Shown here: positions 26,654 to 36,524 of the stretch, in pieces
Numbering within the stretch: position 1 is the stretch's first letter
How the letters are laid out: the number at the start of each line of letters is the position of its first letter
Source of the DNA: Micromonospora alfalfae
GTDB taxonomy: Bacteria > Actinomycetota > Actinomycetes > Mycobacteriales > Micromonosporaceae
Length of the DNA: 64,000 bases
Assembly: GCF_022230925.1 (NCBI RefSeq)
Contig: NZ_JAKKFH010000012.1
Location: 62,001-126,000, forward strand
Direction of reading: 5' to 3'
Translations under genes and position numbers: made by a program
The notes under the pieces: generated by a model
Database searches by the model: none
What the model was told of the DNA's origin: nothing
What the model saw: only the letters and a program-made list of their open reading frames with translations

Positions 26654-26671
26654 TTGTGAAGCATTTCACGA
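26654..26671 (+). promoter_or_regulatory. Rex operator (redox-sensing repressor site)
   Basis: TTGTGAAGCATTTCACGA matches the actinobacterial Rex consensus TTGTGAA-N4-TTCACAA at 13 of 14 fixed positions. It lies just downstream of the inferred -10, ahead of the menJ ribosome-binding site, an ideal place for repression. Rex senses NADH/NAD+ and is known to control nuo and cytochrome bd genes in Streptomyces, which fits the downstream complex I operon. Confidence 0.75.
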
Positions 26672-26692
26672 GCGTGCGGGAGGAGGCGCGAA

Positions 26693-27970
26693 ATGACCGC
26701 GGTGGAACACGATGCCGACGTCATTGTCGTGGGCGCCGGTCCCGGTGGGTCAGCGACCGCGTACCACCTGGCCCGGCACGGCGTACGGGTGCTGTTGTTG
26801 GAGAAGACCGAGTTCCCCCGGGAGAAGGTCTGCGGCGACGGGTTGACCCCTCGCGCGGTGCGCCAGCTCGTCCGGATGGGTGTGGACACCTCGCCCGAGG
26901 CAGGCTGGCTGCACAACCGCGGTCTGCGGGTCATCGGCGGCGGGGTGCGCCTCGAACTGGACTGGCCGGAGCTGGCCAGCTTCCCCAACTACGGTCTGGT
27001 GCGCACGCGCCTGGACTTCGACGACCTGCTCGCCCAGCGGGCGGTGGCCGCCGGCGCGAAACTGCGGACCAGCGTCAACGTGCTGGGCCCGGTGCTCGAC
27101 GACGATGGCCGCGTCACCGGCGTCGAGGCGGAGGTCGGGCCGGGCAAGGAGCCCACCACCTTCCACGCCCCGCTGGTCGTCGCCGCGGACGGCGTCTCCG
27201 GCCGGTTCCCACTCGCGCTCGGGCTGGCCAAGCGGGAGGACCGGCCGATCGGTGTGGCCGTCCGCCGCTACTACCGTTCGCCGGCCAAGCACGAGGACAA
27301 CTACCTGGAGTCCTGGCTGGAGCTGCGCAGCAAGGACAGCGGTGACAACCTGCTGCCCGGGTACGGCTGGATCTTCGGCCTCGGTGACGGGCGGGTCAAC
27401 GTCGGGCTCGGCGTGCTCAACTCGTCCTCGGCGTTCGGCAAGACCAACTACCGCCGGCTGCTCACCGACTGGCTCGCCAACACCCCGGAAGACTGGGGGA
27501 TGACCGACGAGACCAACGCCGACGGCCCGATCCTCGGTGCCGCGTTGCCGATGGGCTTCAACCGGGTGCCCCACTACACCCGGGGCGTGCTGCTGGTCGG
27601 TGACTCGGGCGGCATGGTCAACCCGTTCAACGGTGAGGGCATCGCGTACGCGATGGAGTCCGGCGAACTGGCCGCGGAGGTCATGGTCCAGGCCCTCGCC
27701 CGCCCGGCCGGCCCGGAACGCGAGCGCGCGCTGCTGGCGTACCCGAACGAGCTGAAGGCGCGGCTCGGCGGCTACTACCGGCTGGGCGGCATCTTCGTGA
27801 AACTGATCGGCCGCCCCGAGATCATGCGGATCGCCACCAAACACGGCATGCCGCACCCGACGCTGATGCGTTTCGTGCTCAAGCTGTTGGCCAATCTGAC
27901 CGACCCGCGCGGCGGGGATGCGATGGATCGGGTCATCAACGCGATGACGAAGGCCGCCCCGGCCGTCTAG
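26693..27970 (+). CDS. menJ: Menaquinone reductase (geranylgeranyl reductase family)
   Basis: A 425-residue FAD enzyme of the geranylgeranyl-reductase family, similar to mycobacterial MenJ, which saturates one isoprene unit of menaquinone. Motifs: Rossmann VIVVGAGPGGSATAYHLARHG (partly, residues ~10-30), FPREKVCGDGLTPRAV with the family's CGDGL box, and VLLVGDSGGMVNPFNGEGIAYAMESGELAAE in part as the second FAD contact. ATG has the strong site GGGAGGAGG. It lies just before nuoA, under a promoter with a Rex operator, and a hairpin separates it from nuoA. Assignment as MenJ rather than another prenyl reductase rests on context. Confidence 0.82.
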   Translation: MTAVEHDADVIVVGAGPGGSATAYHLARHGVRVLLLEKTEFPREKVCGDGLTPRAVRQLVRMGVDTSPEAGWLHNRGLRVIGGGVRLELDWPELASFPNYGLVRTRLDFDDLLAQRAVAAGAKLRTSVNVLGPVLDDDGRVTGVEAEVGPGKEPTTFHAPLVVAADGVSGRFPLALGLAKREDRPIGVAVRRYYRSPAKHEDNYLESWLELRSKDSGDNLLPGYGWIFGLGDGRVNVGLGVLNSSSAFGKTNYRRLLTDWLANTPEDWGMTDETNADGPILGAALPMGFNRVPHYTRGVLLVGDSGGMVNPFNGEGIAYAMESGELAAEVMVQALARPAGPERERALLAYPNELKARLGGYYRLGGIFVKLIGRPEIMRIATKHGMPHPTLMRFVLKLLANLTDPRGGDAMDRVINAMTKAAPAV

Positions 27971-27976
27971 GTAGGA

Positions 27977-28008
27977 CGGCATCGGCGCTGGTCACGGCGC
28001 CGATGCCG
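27977..28008 (+). terminator. Hairpin between menJ and nuoA
   Basis: CGGCATCGGCGC pairs perfectly with GCGCCGATGCCG around an 8-nt loop. No T-tract follows. It may attenuate rather than end transcription into nuo. Confidence 0.5.
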
Positions 28009-28105
28009 ACAAAGATCGACCCCCGCCGACTGCCACTGCGAGGGACGTGAATAGTGTGATTTTCGTCAAGCACCGAGGGCAGGGAAGGACGAGCAGGAGA
28101 AAACG

Positions 28106-28471
28106 ATGTCGCTCTCGCCTTACGCACCGATCATCGGGCTGTTCGCCCTCGCCGCGGCGTTCTCGCTGTTTTCCGTTGGCGCCGCCCGCTTCGCCGGTCC
28201 CCGTCGCTACAACAAGGCCAAACTCGAGGCTTACGAGTGCGGCATCGAGCCCAGCCCGCAGCCGGTCGGCGGCGGGCGGTTCCCGATCAAGTTCTACCTG
28301 ACGGCGATGCTCTTCATCGTCTTCGACATCGAGATCATCTTCCTCTACCCCTGGGCGGTCTCGTTCGACGCTCTGCCGATCTTCGGCTTCGTGGAGATGG
28401 TCCTGTTCATCGTCGCGGTCTTCGTTGCGTACGCCTATGTGTGGCGGCGCGGCGGCCTGGACTGGGACTGA
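28106..28471 (+). CDS. nuoA: NADH-quinone oxidoreductase subunit A
   Basis: A 121-residue membrane subunit with three helices. [11 protein letters not shown] holds the conserved Cys loop between helices 1 and 2 at the quinone site, and [22 protein letters not shown] is the typical second helix. It belongs to the membrane arm of complex I near NuoH and NuoD. Good ribosome-binding site (CAGGAGA). First gene of the 14-gene nuo operon; the 135 bp before it contain a hairpin and may carry a second promoter. Confidence 0.97.
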   Translation: MSLSPYAPIIGLFALAAAFSLFSVGAARFAGPRRYNKAKLEAYECGIEPSPQPVGGGRFPIKFYLTAMLFIVFDIEIIFLYPWAVSFDALPIFGFVEMVLFIVAVFVAYAYVWRRGGLDWD

Positions 28472-28485
28472 GGAAGGAACGTCAG

Positions 28486-29163
28486 ATGGGCATCGAGGAG
28501 AAGCTTCCCGCCGGCGTCCTGCTCACCTCGGTGGAGAAGCTGGTCAACTGGTCTCGGAAGTCGTCCGTGTGGGGCGCGACCTTCGGCCTGGCCTGCTGCG
28601 CCATCGAGATGATGGCCGCCGGTGGTCCGCACTACGACATGGGCCGCTGGGGCATGGAGGTCTTCCGGGCGTCCCCCCGGCAGGCCGATTTGATGATCGT
28701 GGCCGGCCGGGTGAGTCAGAAGATGGCACCGGTGCTGCGCCAGATCTACGACCAGATGGCCGAGCCGCGCTGGGTGCTCTCGATGGGCGTCTGCGCCAGC
28801 AGCGGCGGCATGTTCAACAACTACGCGATCGTGCAGGGCGTCGACCACGTGGTGCCGGTCGACATGTACCTGCCCGGCTGCCCGCCCCGGCCGGAGATGC
28901 TCATCGACGCGATCCTCAAGCTCCGCGAGAAGATCATGTATGAGCCGCTGGGCCCGAACGGCCGCAAGATGCTCGCGGCCCGCCAGGAGCGCGGTGACGT
29001 TCCGATCGTGCCCTACGGCTCGATGCCCTCCTCGTACCGCAGCGACAAGTCCCGGCGCGCCGAGTGGACCCGGGCGGTCCGTGAGGGCCGCGAGGAGCAG
29101 CTGCGCATCGAGAACTGGATGAACGCTCAGAACCACCTCCACCCGCAGGTAGGCCCGAAATGA
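28486..29163 (+). CDS. nuoB: NADH-quinone oxidoreductase subunit B
   Basis: A 225-residue peripheral-arm subunit that holds cluster N2, the last Fe-S centre before menaquinone. All four ligands are visible: adjacent C37 and C38 in [12 protein letters not shown]103 in [10 protein letters not shown] and C132 in LPGCPPRPE. The C-terminal ~60 charged residues are an actinobacterial extension. ATG follows AGGAAGG; the stop overlaps nuoC (ATGA). Confidence 0.97.
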   Translation: MGIEEKLPAGVLLTSVEKLVNWSRKSSVWGATFGLACCAIEMMAAGGPHYDMGRWGMEVFRASPRQADLMIVAGRVSQKMAPVLRQIYDQMAEPRWVLSMGVCASSGGMFNNYAIVQGVDHVVPVDMYLPGCPPRPEMLIDAILKLREKIMYEPLGPNGRKMLAARQERGDVPIVPYGSMPSSYRSDKSRRAEWTRAVREGREEQLRIENWMNAQNHLHPQVGPK

Positions 29164-29897
29164 CGTCACCCACGGACAAGCCAAACGACGGCGGAGTACC
29201 GCTGCCGGTGGTGCCGGCCGGCGCCACCAGTGGTGCCCCCGCCGAGTTCCCGCCGGCCAGCCCGGCCGGTCGCGGGATGTTCGGCAACCAGGGCACCGGC
29301 GACGTGTCCGGCTACGGCGGCCTGGTCCGCCAGCGCCAGCCCATCGAGGAGGCGTCCCGGCCGTACGGGGGCTACTTCGACGAGGTACGCGACGCGCTGG
29401 AGGAGGCGTACCCGGCCTTCAACGACGCGATCGAGAAGGTTGTCGTCGACCGGGGTGAGCTGACCCTGCACGTACGCCCGGAGCGGATCGCCGAGGTGTG
29501 CCAGGTGATGCGGGACGACCTGGCGCTGCGGTTCGAGTTGTGCTCCTCGGTGTCCGGTGCGGACTACCTGGGCGCCGACGAGCGCCGGTTGCACGTGGTC
29601 TACCTGCTCACCTCGATGACGTACCGGCGGCGGGTCCGGCTGGAGGCCGCGGTCTCCGTCGAGGCCCCGCACCTGCCCAGCGTGACCGCCATCTACCCGA
29701 CGGCGGACTGGCAGGAGCGCGAGGCGTACGACATGTTCGGCATCGTCTTCGACGGCCACCCCAACCTGACCCGGATCCTCATGCCGGACGACTGGGAGGG
29801 CCACCCGCAGCGGAAGGACTACCCGCTCGGCGGCGTCCCCGTCGAGTACAAGGGCGCGGAGATCCAGCCGCCGAACGAGCGGAGGTCGTACCAGTGA
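29160..29897 (+). CDS. nuoC: NADH-quinone oxidoreductase subunit C
   Basis: A 245-residue peripheral-arm subunit (30 kDa subunit family) that packs against NuoD. The signature is the C-terminal [22 protein letters not shown] and [16 protein letters not shown]. The first ~75 residues (Pro/Gly-rich) are an extension typical of actinomycetes. Its stop lies in the junction repeat that links it to nuoD. Confidence 0.96.
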   Translation: MTSPTDKPNDGGVPLPVVPAGATSGAPAEFPPASPAGRGMFGNQGTGDVSGYGGLVRQRQPIEEASRPYGGYFDEVRDALEEAYPAFNDAIEKVVVDRGELTLHVRPERIAEVCQVMRDDLALRFELCSSVSGADYLGADERRLHVVYLLTSMTYRRRVRLEAAVSVEAPHLPSVTAIYPTADWQEREAYDMFGIVFDGHPNLTRILMPDDWEGHPQRKDYPLGGVPVEYKGAEIQPPNERRSYQ

Positions 29898-29952
29898 GCG
29901 CGAGGAGTGCAGCGGAGCGGAGCCCCGCAGTCGGGATCGGAGGGCCGGCACT
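29894..29952 (+). repeat. Junction repeat element, copy 3 (nuoC-nuoD)
   Basis: GTGAGCGCGAGGAG begins at the nuoC stop (TGA inside), then GAGCCCCGCAGTCGG, then GGAGGG before the nuoD GTG. It makes up the whole spacer. Confidence 0.75.
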
Positions 29953-31278
29953 GTGACGACGTCGAACTACGCCAGCGAGCGCGAAACCGACGAGGGTCGG
30001 GTCTTCACCGTCACCGGTGGGGACTGGGACACGATCGTCTCGGGCACCGACCCGATCAACGACGAGCGGATCGTGGTCAACATGGGTCCGCAGCACCCGT
30101 CCACGCACGGGGTGCTGCGGCTGGTCCTGGAGCTGGAGGGCGAGACGGTCCGCGAGGCCCGTTCGGTCATCGGCTACCTGCACACCGGCATCGAGAAGAA
30201 CCTCGAATACCGCAACTGGGTCCAGGGCTCGACGTTCGTGACCCGGATGGACTACCTCGCCCCGATCTTCAACGAGACGGCGTACGCCCTCGCTGTCGAG
30301 AAGCTGCTCGGCATCACCGACGACATCACCGAGCGGGCCACCACCATCCGCGTGCTGATGATGGAGCTCAACCGGATCTCGTCGCACCTGGTCTGGCTGG
30401 CCACCACCGGCATGGAGCTGGGCGCGATCTCGATCATGCTGTACGGCTTCCGCGAGCGGGAGTACATCCTCGACATCTTCGAGACCATCACCGGCCTGCG
30501 GATGAACCACGCGTACGTGCGGCCGGGCGGTGTGGCACAGGACGTGCCGGACGACGCGATCGTCAAGATCCGCGAGTTCCTGAAGATGATGCCGAAGAAG
30601 CTCAAGGAGTACGAGGACCTCCTCTCCGGCCAGCCGATCTGGACCGAGCGGACGAAGAACGTGGCGGTGCTTGACGTCACCGGTTGCGTGGCGCTCGGCA
30701 TCACCGGCCCGGTGCTGCGCTCCGCCGGCCTCGCCTGGGACCTGCGCAAGACCATGCCGTACTGCGGCTACGAGACGTACGAGTTCGACGTGCCGACCCA
30801 CCCCGACGGTGACGTGTGGGGTCGCTACCAGGTCCGGCTCGCCGAGATCCGGGAGTCGATGAAGCTGGTCGAGCAGGCACTGGACCGGCTTCGTCCGGGC
30901 CCGGTGATGGTCGCCGACCGCAAGATCGCCTGGCCGGCGCAGCTCGCCATCGGCGTGGACGGCATGGGCAACTCGCTGGAGCACGTCGCGAAGATCATGG
31001 GTCAGTCGATGGAGTCGCTGATCCACCACTTCAAGCTGGTGACCGAGGGCTTCCGGGTCCCGCCCGGCCAGGTGTACGTCGCCATCGAGGCGCCCCGCGG
31101 CGAGCTGGGCGTCCACGCGGTCTCCGACGGTGGCACCCGGCCCTACCGGGTGCACTACCGGGAGCCGAGCTTCGTCAACCTGCAGGCCCTCCCGGCGATG
31201 GCCGAGGGCGGTCTGATCGCCGACGTGATCGCCGGCGGCGCCTCGTTGGACCCGGTGATGGGCGGGTGTGACAGGTGA
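29953..31278 (+). CDS. nuoD: NADH-quinone oxidoreductase subunit D
   Basis: A 441-residue peripheral-arm subunit (49 kDa family), related to NiFe hydrogenase large subunits, forming the quinone pocket with NuoB. Conserved [22 protein letters not shown] (partly), the quinone-contact [22 protein letters not shown] and the C-terminal [10 protein letters not shown]...[14 protein letters not shown] are present. GTG start sits at the 3' end of a junction repeat with GGAGGG about 10 nt ahead. Confidence 0.97.
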   Translation: MTTSNYASERETDEGRVFTVTGGDWDTIVSGTDPINDERIVVNMGPQHPSTHGVLRLVLELEGETVREARSVIGYLHTGIEKNLEYRNWVQGSTFVTRMDYLAPIFNETAYALAVEKLLGITDDITERATTIRVLMMELNRISSHLVWLATTGMELGAISIMLYGFREREYILDIFETITGLRMNHAYVRPGGVAQDVPDDAIVKIREFLKMMPKKLKEYEDLLSGQPIWTERTKNVAVLDVTGCVALGITGPVLRSAGLAWDLRKTMPYCGYETYEFDVPTHPDGDVWGRYQVRLAEIRESMKLVEQALDRLRPGPVMVADRKIAWPAQLAIGVDGMGNSLEHVAKIMGQSMESLIHHFKLVTEGFRVPPGQVYVAIEAPRGELGVHAVSDGGTRPYRVHYREPSFVNLQALPAMAEGGLIADVIAGGASLDPVMGGCDR

Positions 31279-31387
31279 GCGCGAGGAGTGAGCTTGCGAG
31301 CCCCAGCCGCACGCGCGAGGAGCGAGCGAAGCGAGCCCCGCAGTCGCGGGCAGAGGGCAGCCCAGTCGCGAACGGAAGGCGGCTCTG
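31275..31387 (+). repeat. Junction repeat element, copy 4 (nuoD-nuoE), duplicated
   Basis: The nuoD stop lies in the opening GTGAGCGCGAGGAGTGAGC. A second, partly repeated unit (CGCGAGGAGCGAGCGAAGC at ~31313) follows, then CAGTCGCGAACGGAAGG before nuoE. The 110-bp spacer is thus a double copy. Confidence 0.8.
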
Positions 31388-32587
31388 ATGACGACGACTT
31401 TCACTGACGAGACCCGGGAGCGGGCGCGCGACATCATCGCCCGTTACCCGGCGGACCGGTCCCGCTCGGCGTTGCTGCCGCTGCTGCACCTGGTCCAGGC
31501 CGAGGAGGGGTACGTCTCCCCGGCCGGGGTCGCGTTCTGCGCCGAGGTGCTGGGGCTGAACAAGGCCCAGGTCGGCGCGGTGGCCACCTTCTACACGATG
31601 TACAAGCGCAAGCCGACCGGTGACTTCCTGGTCAGCGTCTGCACCAACACGATGTGCAACGTGCTCGGTGGCCAGGAGGTCTACGACACCCTCGCCGAGC
31701 ACCTGGGCGTCGGGCACGACGAGACCACGGCGGACGGCACGATCACGCTGGAGCACGCCGAGTGCCTGGCGGCCTGCGACTACGGCCCGGTGATGACCGT
31801 CAACTACGACTTCTTCGACGGTGTGGACGCCTCCACCGCTGTCGGTGTGGTCGACGAGTTGCGGGCCGGCGGTCGGCCGATGCCGACCCGGGGTGCCCGG
31901 CTCTGCACGCTCAAGGAGATGGCGGTGCAGCTCGCCGGTTTCGCCGACGAGCGCGACGGTGCGGTCGCCGACGGCGGGCCGGGTGAGCCCACCCTGCGCG
32001 GGCTGCGGTTGGCCCAGCAGCACGGCGTCTCGGTGCCGGGCTTCGACCCGAACACCCCGATCCGCAGCAAGGCCGAGGCCGACAAGGCCGCCGCCGAGGC
32101 GAAAGCGAAGGCGGAGGCCGCCAAGCCGGCGCCCGTCGAGGCCAGCGCGGCCCCGGTCAAGGGCAGCGACGGGGCGTCCGCCCCGACGGGGGCGGCCGCA
32201 GTCGCCGAGCCCGCGAAGCCGGCAGGAGCCACTGAGCCGGCGAAGCCGGCAGACGCCACCGGCAGCACCACGCGGGACGTCAAGGCACCGGACGACAAGT
32301 CGCCGCAGGTGCGTACCGCCGAGACCCGGCAGCCGGACGCGGGCACGGCAGCGCCGGACGCCAGTGGCACGAAGGTCCCGACGGACGCCACCGGCACCGC
32401 GCCCGAGGCTGGCGACGCACGGGCGGCCGAGGCCGCCGGCGTGGCGGCCAACCCGCCGGCCGGCGACGGCAAGCCCGCCGGCGACGAGGCCGGGGCGCAG
32501 GAGCGCAACCTCACCGAAGCGAAGGCTGGGACGGACGCCGACGGCGCCGGACCGGCGGACGCGAACGAAACGGGGGCCCAGAAGTGA
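31388..32587 (+). CDS. nuoE: NADH-quinone oxidoreductase subunit E with long C-terminal tail
   Basis: The first ~225 residues are a normal NuoE: thioredoxin-like fold with four [2Fe-2S] ligands C85 and C90 (CTNTMC) and C126 and C130 (ECLAAC). It works with NuoF at the NADH-oxidising tip. Residues ~228-399 are an Ala/Lys/Pro/Glu-rich low-complexity tail (AKAKAEAAKPAP..., repeated KPAGATEPAKPADATG) with no domain. The tail roughly doubles the protein and is probably disordered. ATG follows GGAAGG. The stop overlaps the nuoF GTG start (GTGA). Confidence 0.95.
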   Translation: MTTTFTDETRERARDIIARYPADRSRSALLPLLHLVQAEEGYVSPAGVAFCAEVLGLNKAQVGAVATFYTMYKRKPTGDFLVSVCTNTMCNVLGGQEVYDTLAEHLGVGHDETTADGTITLEHAECLAACDYGPVMTVNYDFFDGVDASTAVGVVDELRAGGRPMPTRGARLCTLKEMAVQLAGFADERDGAVADGGPGEPTLRGLRLAQQHGVSVPGFDPNTPIRSKAEADKAAAEAKAKAEAAKPAPVEASAAPVKGSDGASAPTGAAAVAEPAKPAGATEPAKPADATGSTTRDVKAPDDKSPQVRTAETRQPDAGTAAPDASGTKVPTDATGTAPEAGDARAAEAAGVAANPPAGDGKPAGDEAGAQERNLTEAKAGTDADGAGPADANETGAQK

Positions 32588-33900
32588 CCACTCCCCGCCC
32601 GGAGACGCTGGCCAAGCTGACGCCGGTGCTGACCAAGCGCTGGCTGTCGCCGGACGCCTGGCGCATCGGCACGTACGAGCAGTTGGACGGCTACGCCGCG
32701 CTGCGCAAGGCGCTCAAGGCCCACCCGGACGACCTGATCCAGCTGATCAAGGATTCCGGGCTGCGGGGCCGAGGCGGCGCCGGCTTCCCCACCGGCCTCA
32801 AGTGGGGCTTCATTCCGCAGGGCGACGGCAAGCCGCACTACCTGGTGGTCAACGCCGACGAGGGCGAGCCGGGCACCTGCAAGGACCTGCCGCTGATGAC
32901 CCACGACCCGCACGCGCTGGTCGAGGGCGTCATCATCGCGTCGTACGCGATCCGGGCCGCCCGCGCCTACATCTACATCCGGGGCGAGGCGGTGCACGCC
33001 GCGCGTCGGCTGCGCAACGCGGTCCAGGAGGCGTACGACAAGGGTTACCTGGGCCGGAACATCCTGCGCAGCGGCTACGACCTGGAGCTGGTGGTGCACT
33101 CCGGCGCCGGGGCGTACATCTGCGGCGAGGAGACGGCGCTGCTTGACTCGCTGGAGGGGTTCCGGGGTCAGCCCCGGCTGCGCCCGCCGTTCCCGGCCAC
33201 CCACGGCCTGTACGCGAGCCCGACTGTGGTGAACAACGTCGGCACCATCGCCAGCGTGCCGCCGATCGTGCTCGGTGGGGCCGACTGGTGGAAGAGCATG
33301 GGCACCGAGAAGTCCTCCGGGCCGATGATCTACTCGCTCTCCGGCCGGGTCGTCAACCCGGGCCAGTACGAGTGCTCGATGGGTGTCACGCTGCGCGAGC
33401 TGCTGGAGCTGGCCGGTGGCATGCAGCCCGGCCACAACCTGCGGTTCTGGACCCCGGGCGGCTCGTCCACCCCGCTGCTCGCCGCCGAGCACCTGGACGT
33501 GCCACTGGACTTCGAGGGGGTGGCGGCGGCCGGCTCGATCCTGGGCACCACTGCCACGCAGATCTTCTCCGACCAGGACTGCCCGGTCTACGCGACGTAC
33601 CGGTGGTTGGAGTTCTACCACCACGAGTCGTGCGGCAAGTGCACCCCGTGCCGTGAGGGCAACTACTGGATGGTCCGGGTCTACCGGCGGATCCTCGCCG
33701 GTCAGGGCACCCACGAAGACCTGGACACCCTGCTGGACACCTGCGACAACATCCTCGGCCGCTCGTTCTGCGGCCTGGGTGACGGCGCGACCAGCTCGGT
33801 GACCTCCTCGCTGCAGTACTTCAAGCAGGACTACCTCGACTACATCGAGGGTCGGACCGCACCCAAGCTGTCGGAGAAGACCCTGGTAGGGGCGCACTGA
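32584..33900 (+). CDS. nuoF: NADH-quinone oxidoreductase subunit F
   Basis: A 438-residue NADH dehydrogenase subunit that binds FMN and NADH. GLRGRGGAGFPTGLKWGF is the NADH/FMN glycine loop, VNADEGEPGTCKD and GAGAYICGEETALLDSLEG contact FMN, and ESCGKCTPCREG with a later SFCGLGDGA supply the four Cys for cluster N3. GTG start overlaps the nuoE stop; the TGA at its end overlaps an ATG that opens a junction repeat. Confidence 0.97.
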   Translation: MTTPRPETLAKLTPVLTKRWLSPDAWRIGTYEQLDGYAALRKALKAHPDDLIQLIKDSGLRGRGGAGFPTGLKWGFIPQGDGKPHYLVVNADEGEPGTCKDLPLMTHDPHALVEGVIIASYAIRAARAYIYIRGEAVHAARRLRNAVQEAYDKGYLGRNILRSGYDLELVVHSGAGAYICGEETALLDSLEGFRGQPRLRPPFPATHGLYASPTVVNNVGTIASVPPIVLGGADWWKSMGTEKSSGPMIYSLSGRVVNPGQYECSMGVTLRELLELAGGMQPGHNLRFWTPGGSSTPLLAAEHLDVPLDFEGVAAAGSILGTTATQIFSDQDCPVYATYRWLEFYHHESCGKCTPCREGNYWMVRVYRRILAGQGTHEDLDTLLDTCDNILGRSFCGLGDGATSSVTSSLQYFKQDYLDYIEGRTAPKLSEKTLVGAH

Positions 33901-33955
33901 TGAGCGCGAGGAATGAGCTTGCGAGTCCCGCAGTCGCGAATGGAAGGCGACTCTG
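33900..33955 (+). repeat. Junction repeat element, copy 5 (nuoF-nuoG)
   Basis: ATGAGCGCGAGGAATGAGCT, then GCGAGTCCCGCAGTCGCGAA, then GGAAGG ahead of nuoG. The nuoF TGA ends on the first base of the element. The spacer is the element and nothing else. Confidence 0.8.
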
Positions 33956-36463
33956 ATGACCGACGTAGCCAAGCAGACCGAGACCGTCACCCTCACCATC
34001 GACGGCGTCGAGGTCACCGCCCCCAAGGGGACGCTGCTGATCCGGGTCGCCGAGCAGATGGGCACCGAGATCCCCCGGTTCTGCGACCACCCGCTGCTGG
34101 CCCCGGCCGGCGCGTGCCGGCAGTGCCTGGTCGAGGTGGAGGGGCAGCGCAAGCCGGTCGCCTCCTGCACCCAGACCGTCGCCGACGGCATGGTCGTGCG
34201 TACCCAGATCACCTCCCCGGTCGCCAAGAAGGCGCAGGAGGGGGTGATGGAGCTGCTGCTGCTCAACCACCCGCTGGACTGCCCGATGTGTGACAAGGGC
34301 GGCGAGTGCCCGCTCCAGAACCAGGCGATGTCCACCGGCCGCACCGACTCGCGCTTCCACGAGCACAAGCGGGAGTACGAGAAGCCGATGGCGATCAGCA
34401 GCCAGGTGCTGCTGGACCGCGAGCGTTGCGTGCTCTGCCAGCGGTGCACCCGGTTCTCCGAGGAGATCGCCGGCGACAAGTTCATCGACCTGATGGGCCG
34501 GTCGTCCGCCGAGGAGATCAACATCTACCGGGACGACGCGTACGGCGAAGAGGGTGACGCCGGCGACGTCCCGTTCAACTCCTACTTCTCCGGCAACACG
34601 GTGCAGATCTGCCCGGTGGGTGCGCTGACCGGTGCCCAGTACCGCTTCCGCGCCCGCCCGTTCGACCTGGTCTCCAGCCCGAGCGTCTGCGAGCACTGCT
34701 CGGCGGGCTGCGGGCAGCGCACCGACTGGCGGCGCGGCAAGGTGCTGCGCCGGCTGGCCGGCGACGAGCCGCAGGTCAACGAGGAGTGGAACTGCGACAA
34801 GGGTCGCTGGGGCTTCCAGTACACCCGGGCCGCCGACCGGCTGACCACTCCGCTGGTCCGCGACGAGCACACCGGTGAGCTGCGCGAGGCGTCCTGGAGC
34901 GAGGCGCTCACCGTCGCCGCCGAGGGGCTGCACATCGCTCGGGAGAGCGGGCAGGGCACTGCCGTGCTCACCGGCGGTCGGCTGACAGTCGAGGACGCGT
35001 ACGCCTACGCCAAGTTCGCCCGGGTCGCGTTGAACACCAACGACATCGACTTCCGGGCCCGGCCGGTCTCCCGCGAGGAGGCCGACTTCCTGGCCAGCTC
35101 GGTCGCCGGGGTCACCGACGTCACCTACACCGACGTGGAGAACGCGCCAGCGGTGGTGCTGGTGGGCCTGGAGCCCGAGGAGGAGTGCCCGATCCTCTTC
35201 CTGCGGCTGCGCAAGGCGTACCTGAAGAAGACCCTTACGGTGTACGCGCTGGCGCCCTTCGCCACCCGCGGCCTGGAGAAGCTCGGTGCCAAGCTGGCCC
35301 GGGTGGTGCCGGGCGAGGAGGCCAGCGTGCTCGCCGAGCACGCCACCGTCAGCGAGGCGCTGAGCGCACCGGGCGCGATCCTGATCGTCGGCGAGCGGTT
35401 GGCCTCCGTGCCGGGTGGGCTCTCCGCCGCTGCCGACGTGGCCCGGCGTACCGGCGCGAAGCTGGCCTGGGTGCCGCGGCGCGCGGGTGACCGCGGCGCG
35501 GTGGACGCCGGCTGCCTGCCCAACCTGCTCCCCGGTGGACGCCTGGTGACCGAGCCGGCCGCCAGGGCCGAGCTGGGTGAGGCGTGGGACATCCCGGCCG
35601 GGGTGATCCCGAGCCAGGCCGGTCGGGACACCGACGGCATCCTGACCGCGGCCGCCAACGGGCAGCTCGGCGCACTGGTCGTCGGCGGTGTCGACCCGGC
35701 CGACCTGGCCGACCCGCGCCTGGCCGAGTCCGCCCTGGACGCGGTGCCGTTCCTGGTCAGCCTCGAACTGCGCGCCAGCGCGGTGACCCGGCGGGCGAAC
35801 GTGGTCCTGCCGGTCGCCCCGGTGGCCGAGAAGGCCGGAAGCTTCCTGGACTGGGAGGGCCGGCTGCGCCCGTTCGAGGCGGTGCTGAACACCGCAGCGA
35901 TGACCGACGGCCGGGTGCTCGACGCGCTGGCCGCCCTGCTCGACGTGCGCCTCGGCACGGCCGATGTGCTGAGCGTGCGTCGTGAGCTGGGCACGCTGCC
36001 GGCGACGCGGATGTCCCGCCCGTCCGCGCCGTCTGTCGCACCGGGCCGGGTGCCGCAGCCGAACGCCGGGGAGGCCGTGCTGGCCACCTGGCACCAGCTG
36101 GTGGACCTCGGCACCCTGACCGAGGGCGACGAGAACCTCGCCGGGACCGCCCGTCCGCCGGTGGTCCGGCTGGGTAAGGGCACCGCCGAGGCGCTCGGTG
36201 TGGTCGACGGTGACGCGGTCACTGTCGGCACCGACCGCGGGGCGCTGACCCTGCCGGCGGAACTCACCGAGATGCCGGACGGCGTGGTCTGGCTGCCGAC
36301 CAACTCACCCGGCTCGACCGTGCGGCGCAGCCTCGGGGCGACGTCCGGCGCGGTCGTCCGGATCTCCGTTCCCGCACCGAGTACGGCCATCCCGGCCGGA
36401 CGCGTGGCGGCCGACGAGACCGGTCTCCCGGGTCCGCTCCTCAACTCCGGGGGTAACCAGTGA
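33956..36463 (+). CDS. nuoG: NADH-quinone oxidoreductase subunit G
   Basis: An 835-residue Fe-S subunit. The N-terminal ferredoxin domain has CDHP and [10 protein letters not shown]; then come [14 protein letters not shown] (with the His-ligand region between), two [4Fe-4S] motifs in [13 protein letters not shown] and CPVGALTG, and the extra [10 protein letters not shown] cluster of the molybdopterin-like domain. The rest resembles formate dehydrogenase without a catalytic cofactor. It relays electrons from NuoF to NuoI/NuoB. Ends in a junction repeat. Confidence 0.96.
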   Translation: MTDVAKQTETVTLTIDGVEVTAPKGTLLIRVAEQMGTEIPRFCDHPLLAPAGACRQCLVEVEGQRKPVASCTQTVADGMVVRTQITSPVAKKAQEGVMELLLLNHPLDCPMCDKGGECPLQNQAMSTGRTDSRFHEHKREYEKPMAISSQVLLDRERCVLCQRCTRFSEEIAGDKFIDLMGRSSAEEINIYRDDAYGEEGDAGDVPFNSYFSGNTVQICPVGALTGAQYRFRARPFDLVSSPSVCEHCSAGCGQRTDWRRGKVLRRLAGDEPQVNEEWNCDKGRWGFQYTRAADRLTTPLVRDEHTGELREASWSEALTVAAEGLHIARESGQGTAVLTGGRLTVEDAYAYAKFARVALNTNDIDFRARPVSREEADFLASSVAGVTDVTYTDVENAPAVVLVGLEPEEECPILFLRLRKAYLKKTLTVYALAPFATRGLEKLGAKLARVVPGEEASVLAEHATVSEALSAPGAILIVGERLASVPGGLSAAADVARRTGAKLAWVPRRAGDRGAVDAGCLPNLLPGGRLVTEPAARAELGEAWDIPAGVIPSQAGRDTDGILTAAANGQLGALVVGGVDPADLADPRLAESALDAVPFLVSLELRASAVTRRANVVLPVAPVAEKAGSFLDWEGRLRPFEAVLNTAAMTDGRVLDALAALLDVRLGTADVLSVRRELGTLPATRMSRPSAPSVAPGRVPQPNAGEAVLATWHQLVDLGTLTEGDENLAGTARPPVVRLGKGTAEALGVVDGDAVTVGTDRGALTLPAELTEMPDGVVWLPTNSPGSTVRRSLGATSGAVVRISVPAPSTAIPAGRVAADETGLPGPLLNSGGNQ

Positions 36464-36524
36464 GCGCGAGGAGTGAACGAGCGCAGCGAGTGAGCCCCGC
36501 AGTCGCGAACGAAAGGTGGGCACT
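36460..36524 (+). repeat. Junction repeat element, copy 6 (nuoG-nuoH)
   Basis: GTGAGCGCGAGGAGTGAACG opens at the nuoG stop; GAGCCCCGCAGTCGCGAACG and GAAAGG follow, ending 8 nt before the nuoH GTG. It fills the spacer completely. Confidence 0.8.

Noticed and set aside
28051..28066. CRP-like TGTGA-N6-TCAAG before nuoA
   Set aside because: The right half matches only three of five bases, and no promoter spacing supports it; the Rex site upstream of menJ is far stronger.
31804..34524. A 906-codon minus-strand frame opposite nuoE, nuoF and nuoG
   Set aside because: The plus-strand genes carry all expected Fe-S and FMN motifs; the antisense product has no recognisable fold and arises from codon bias.
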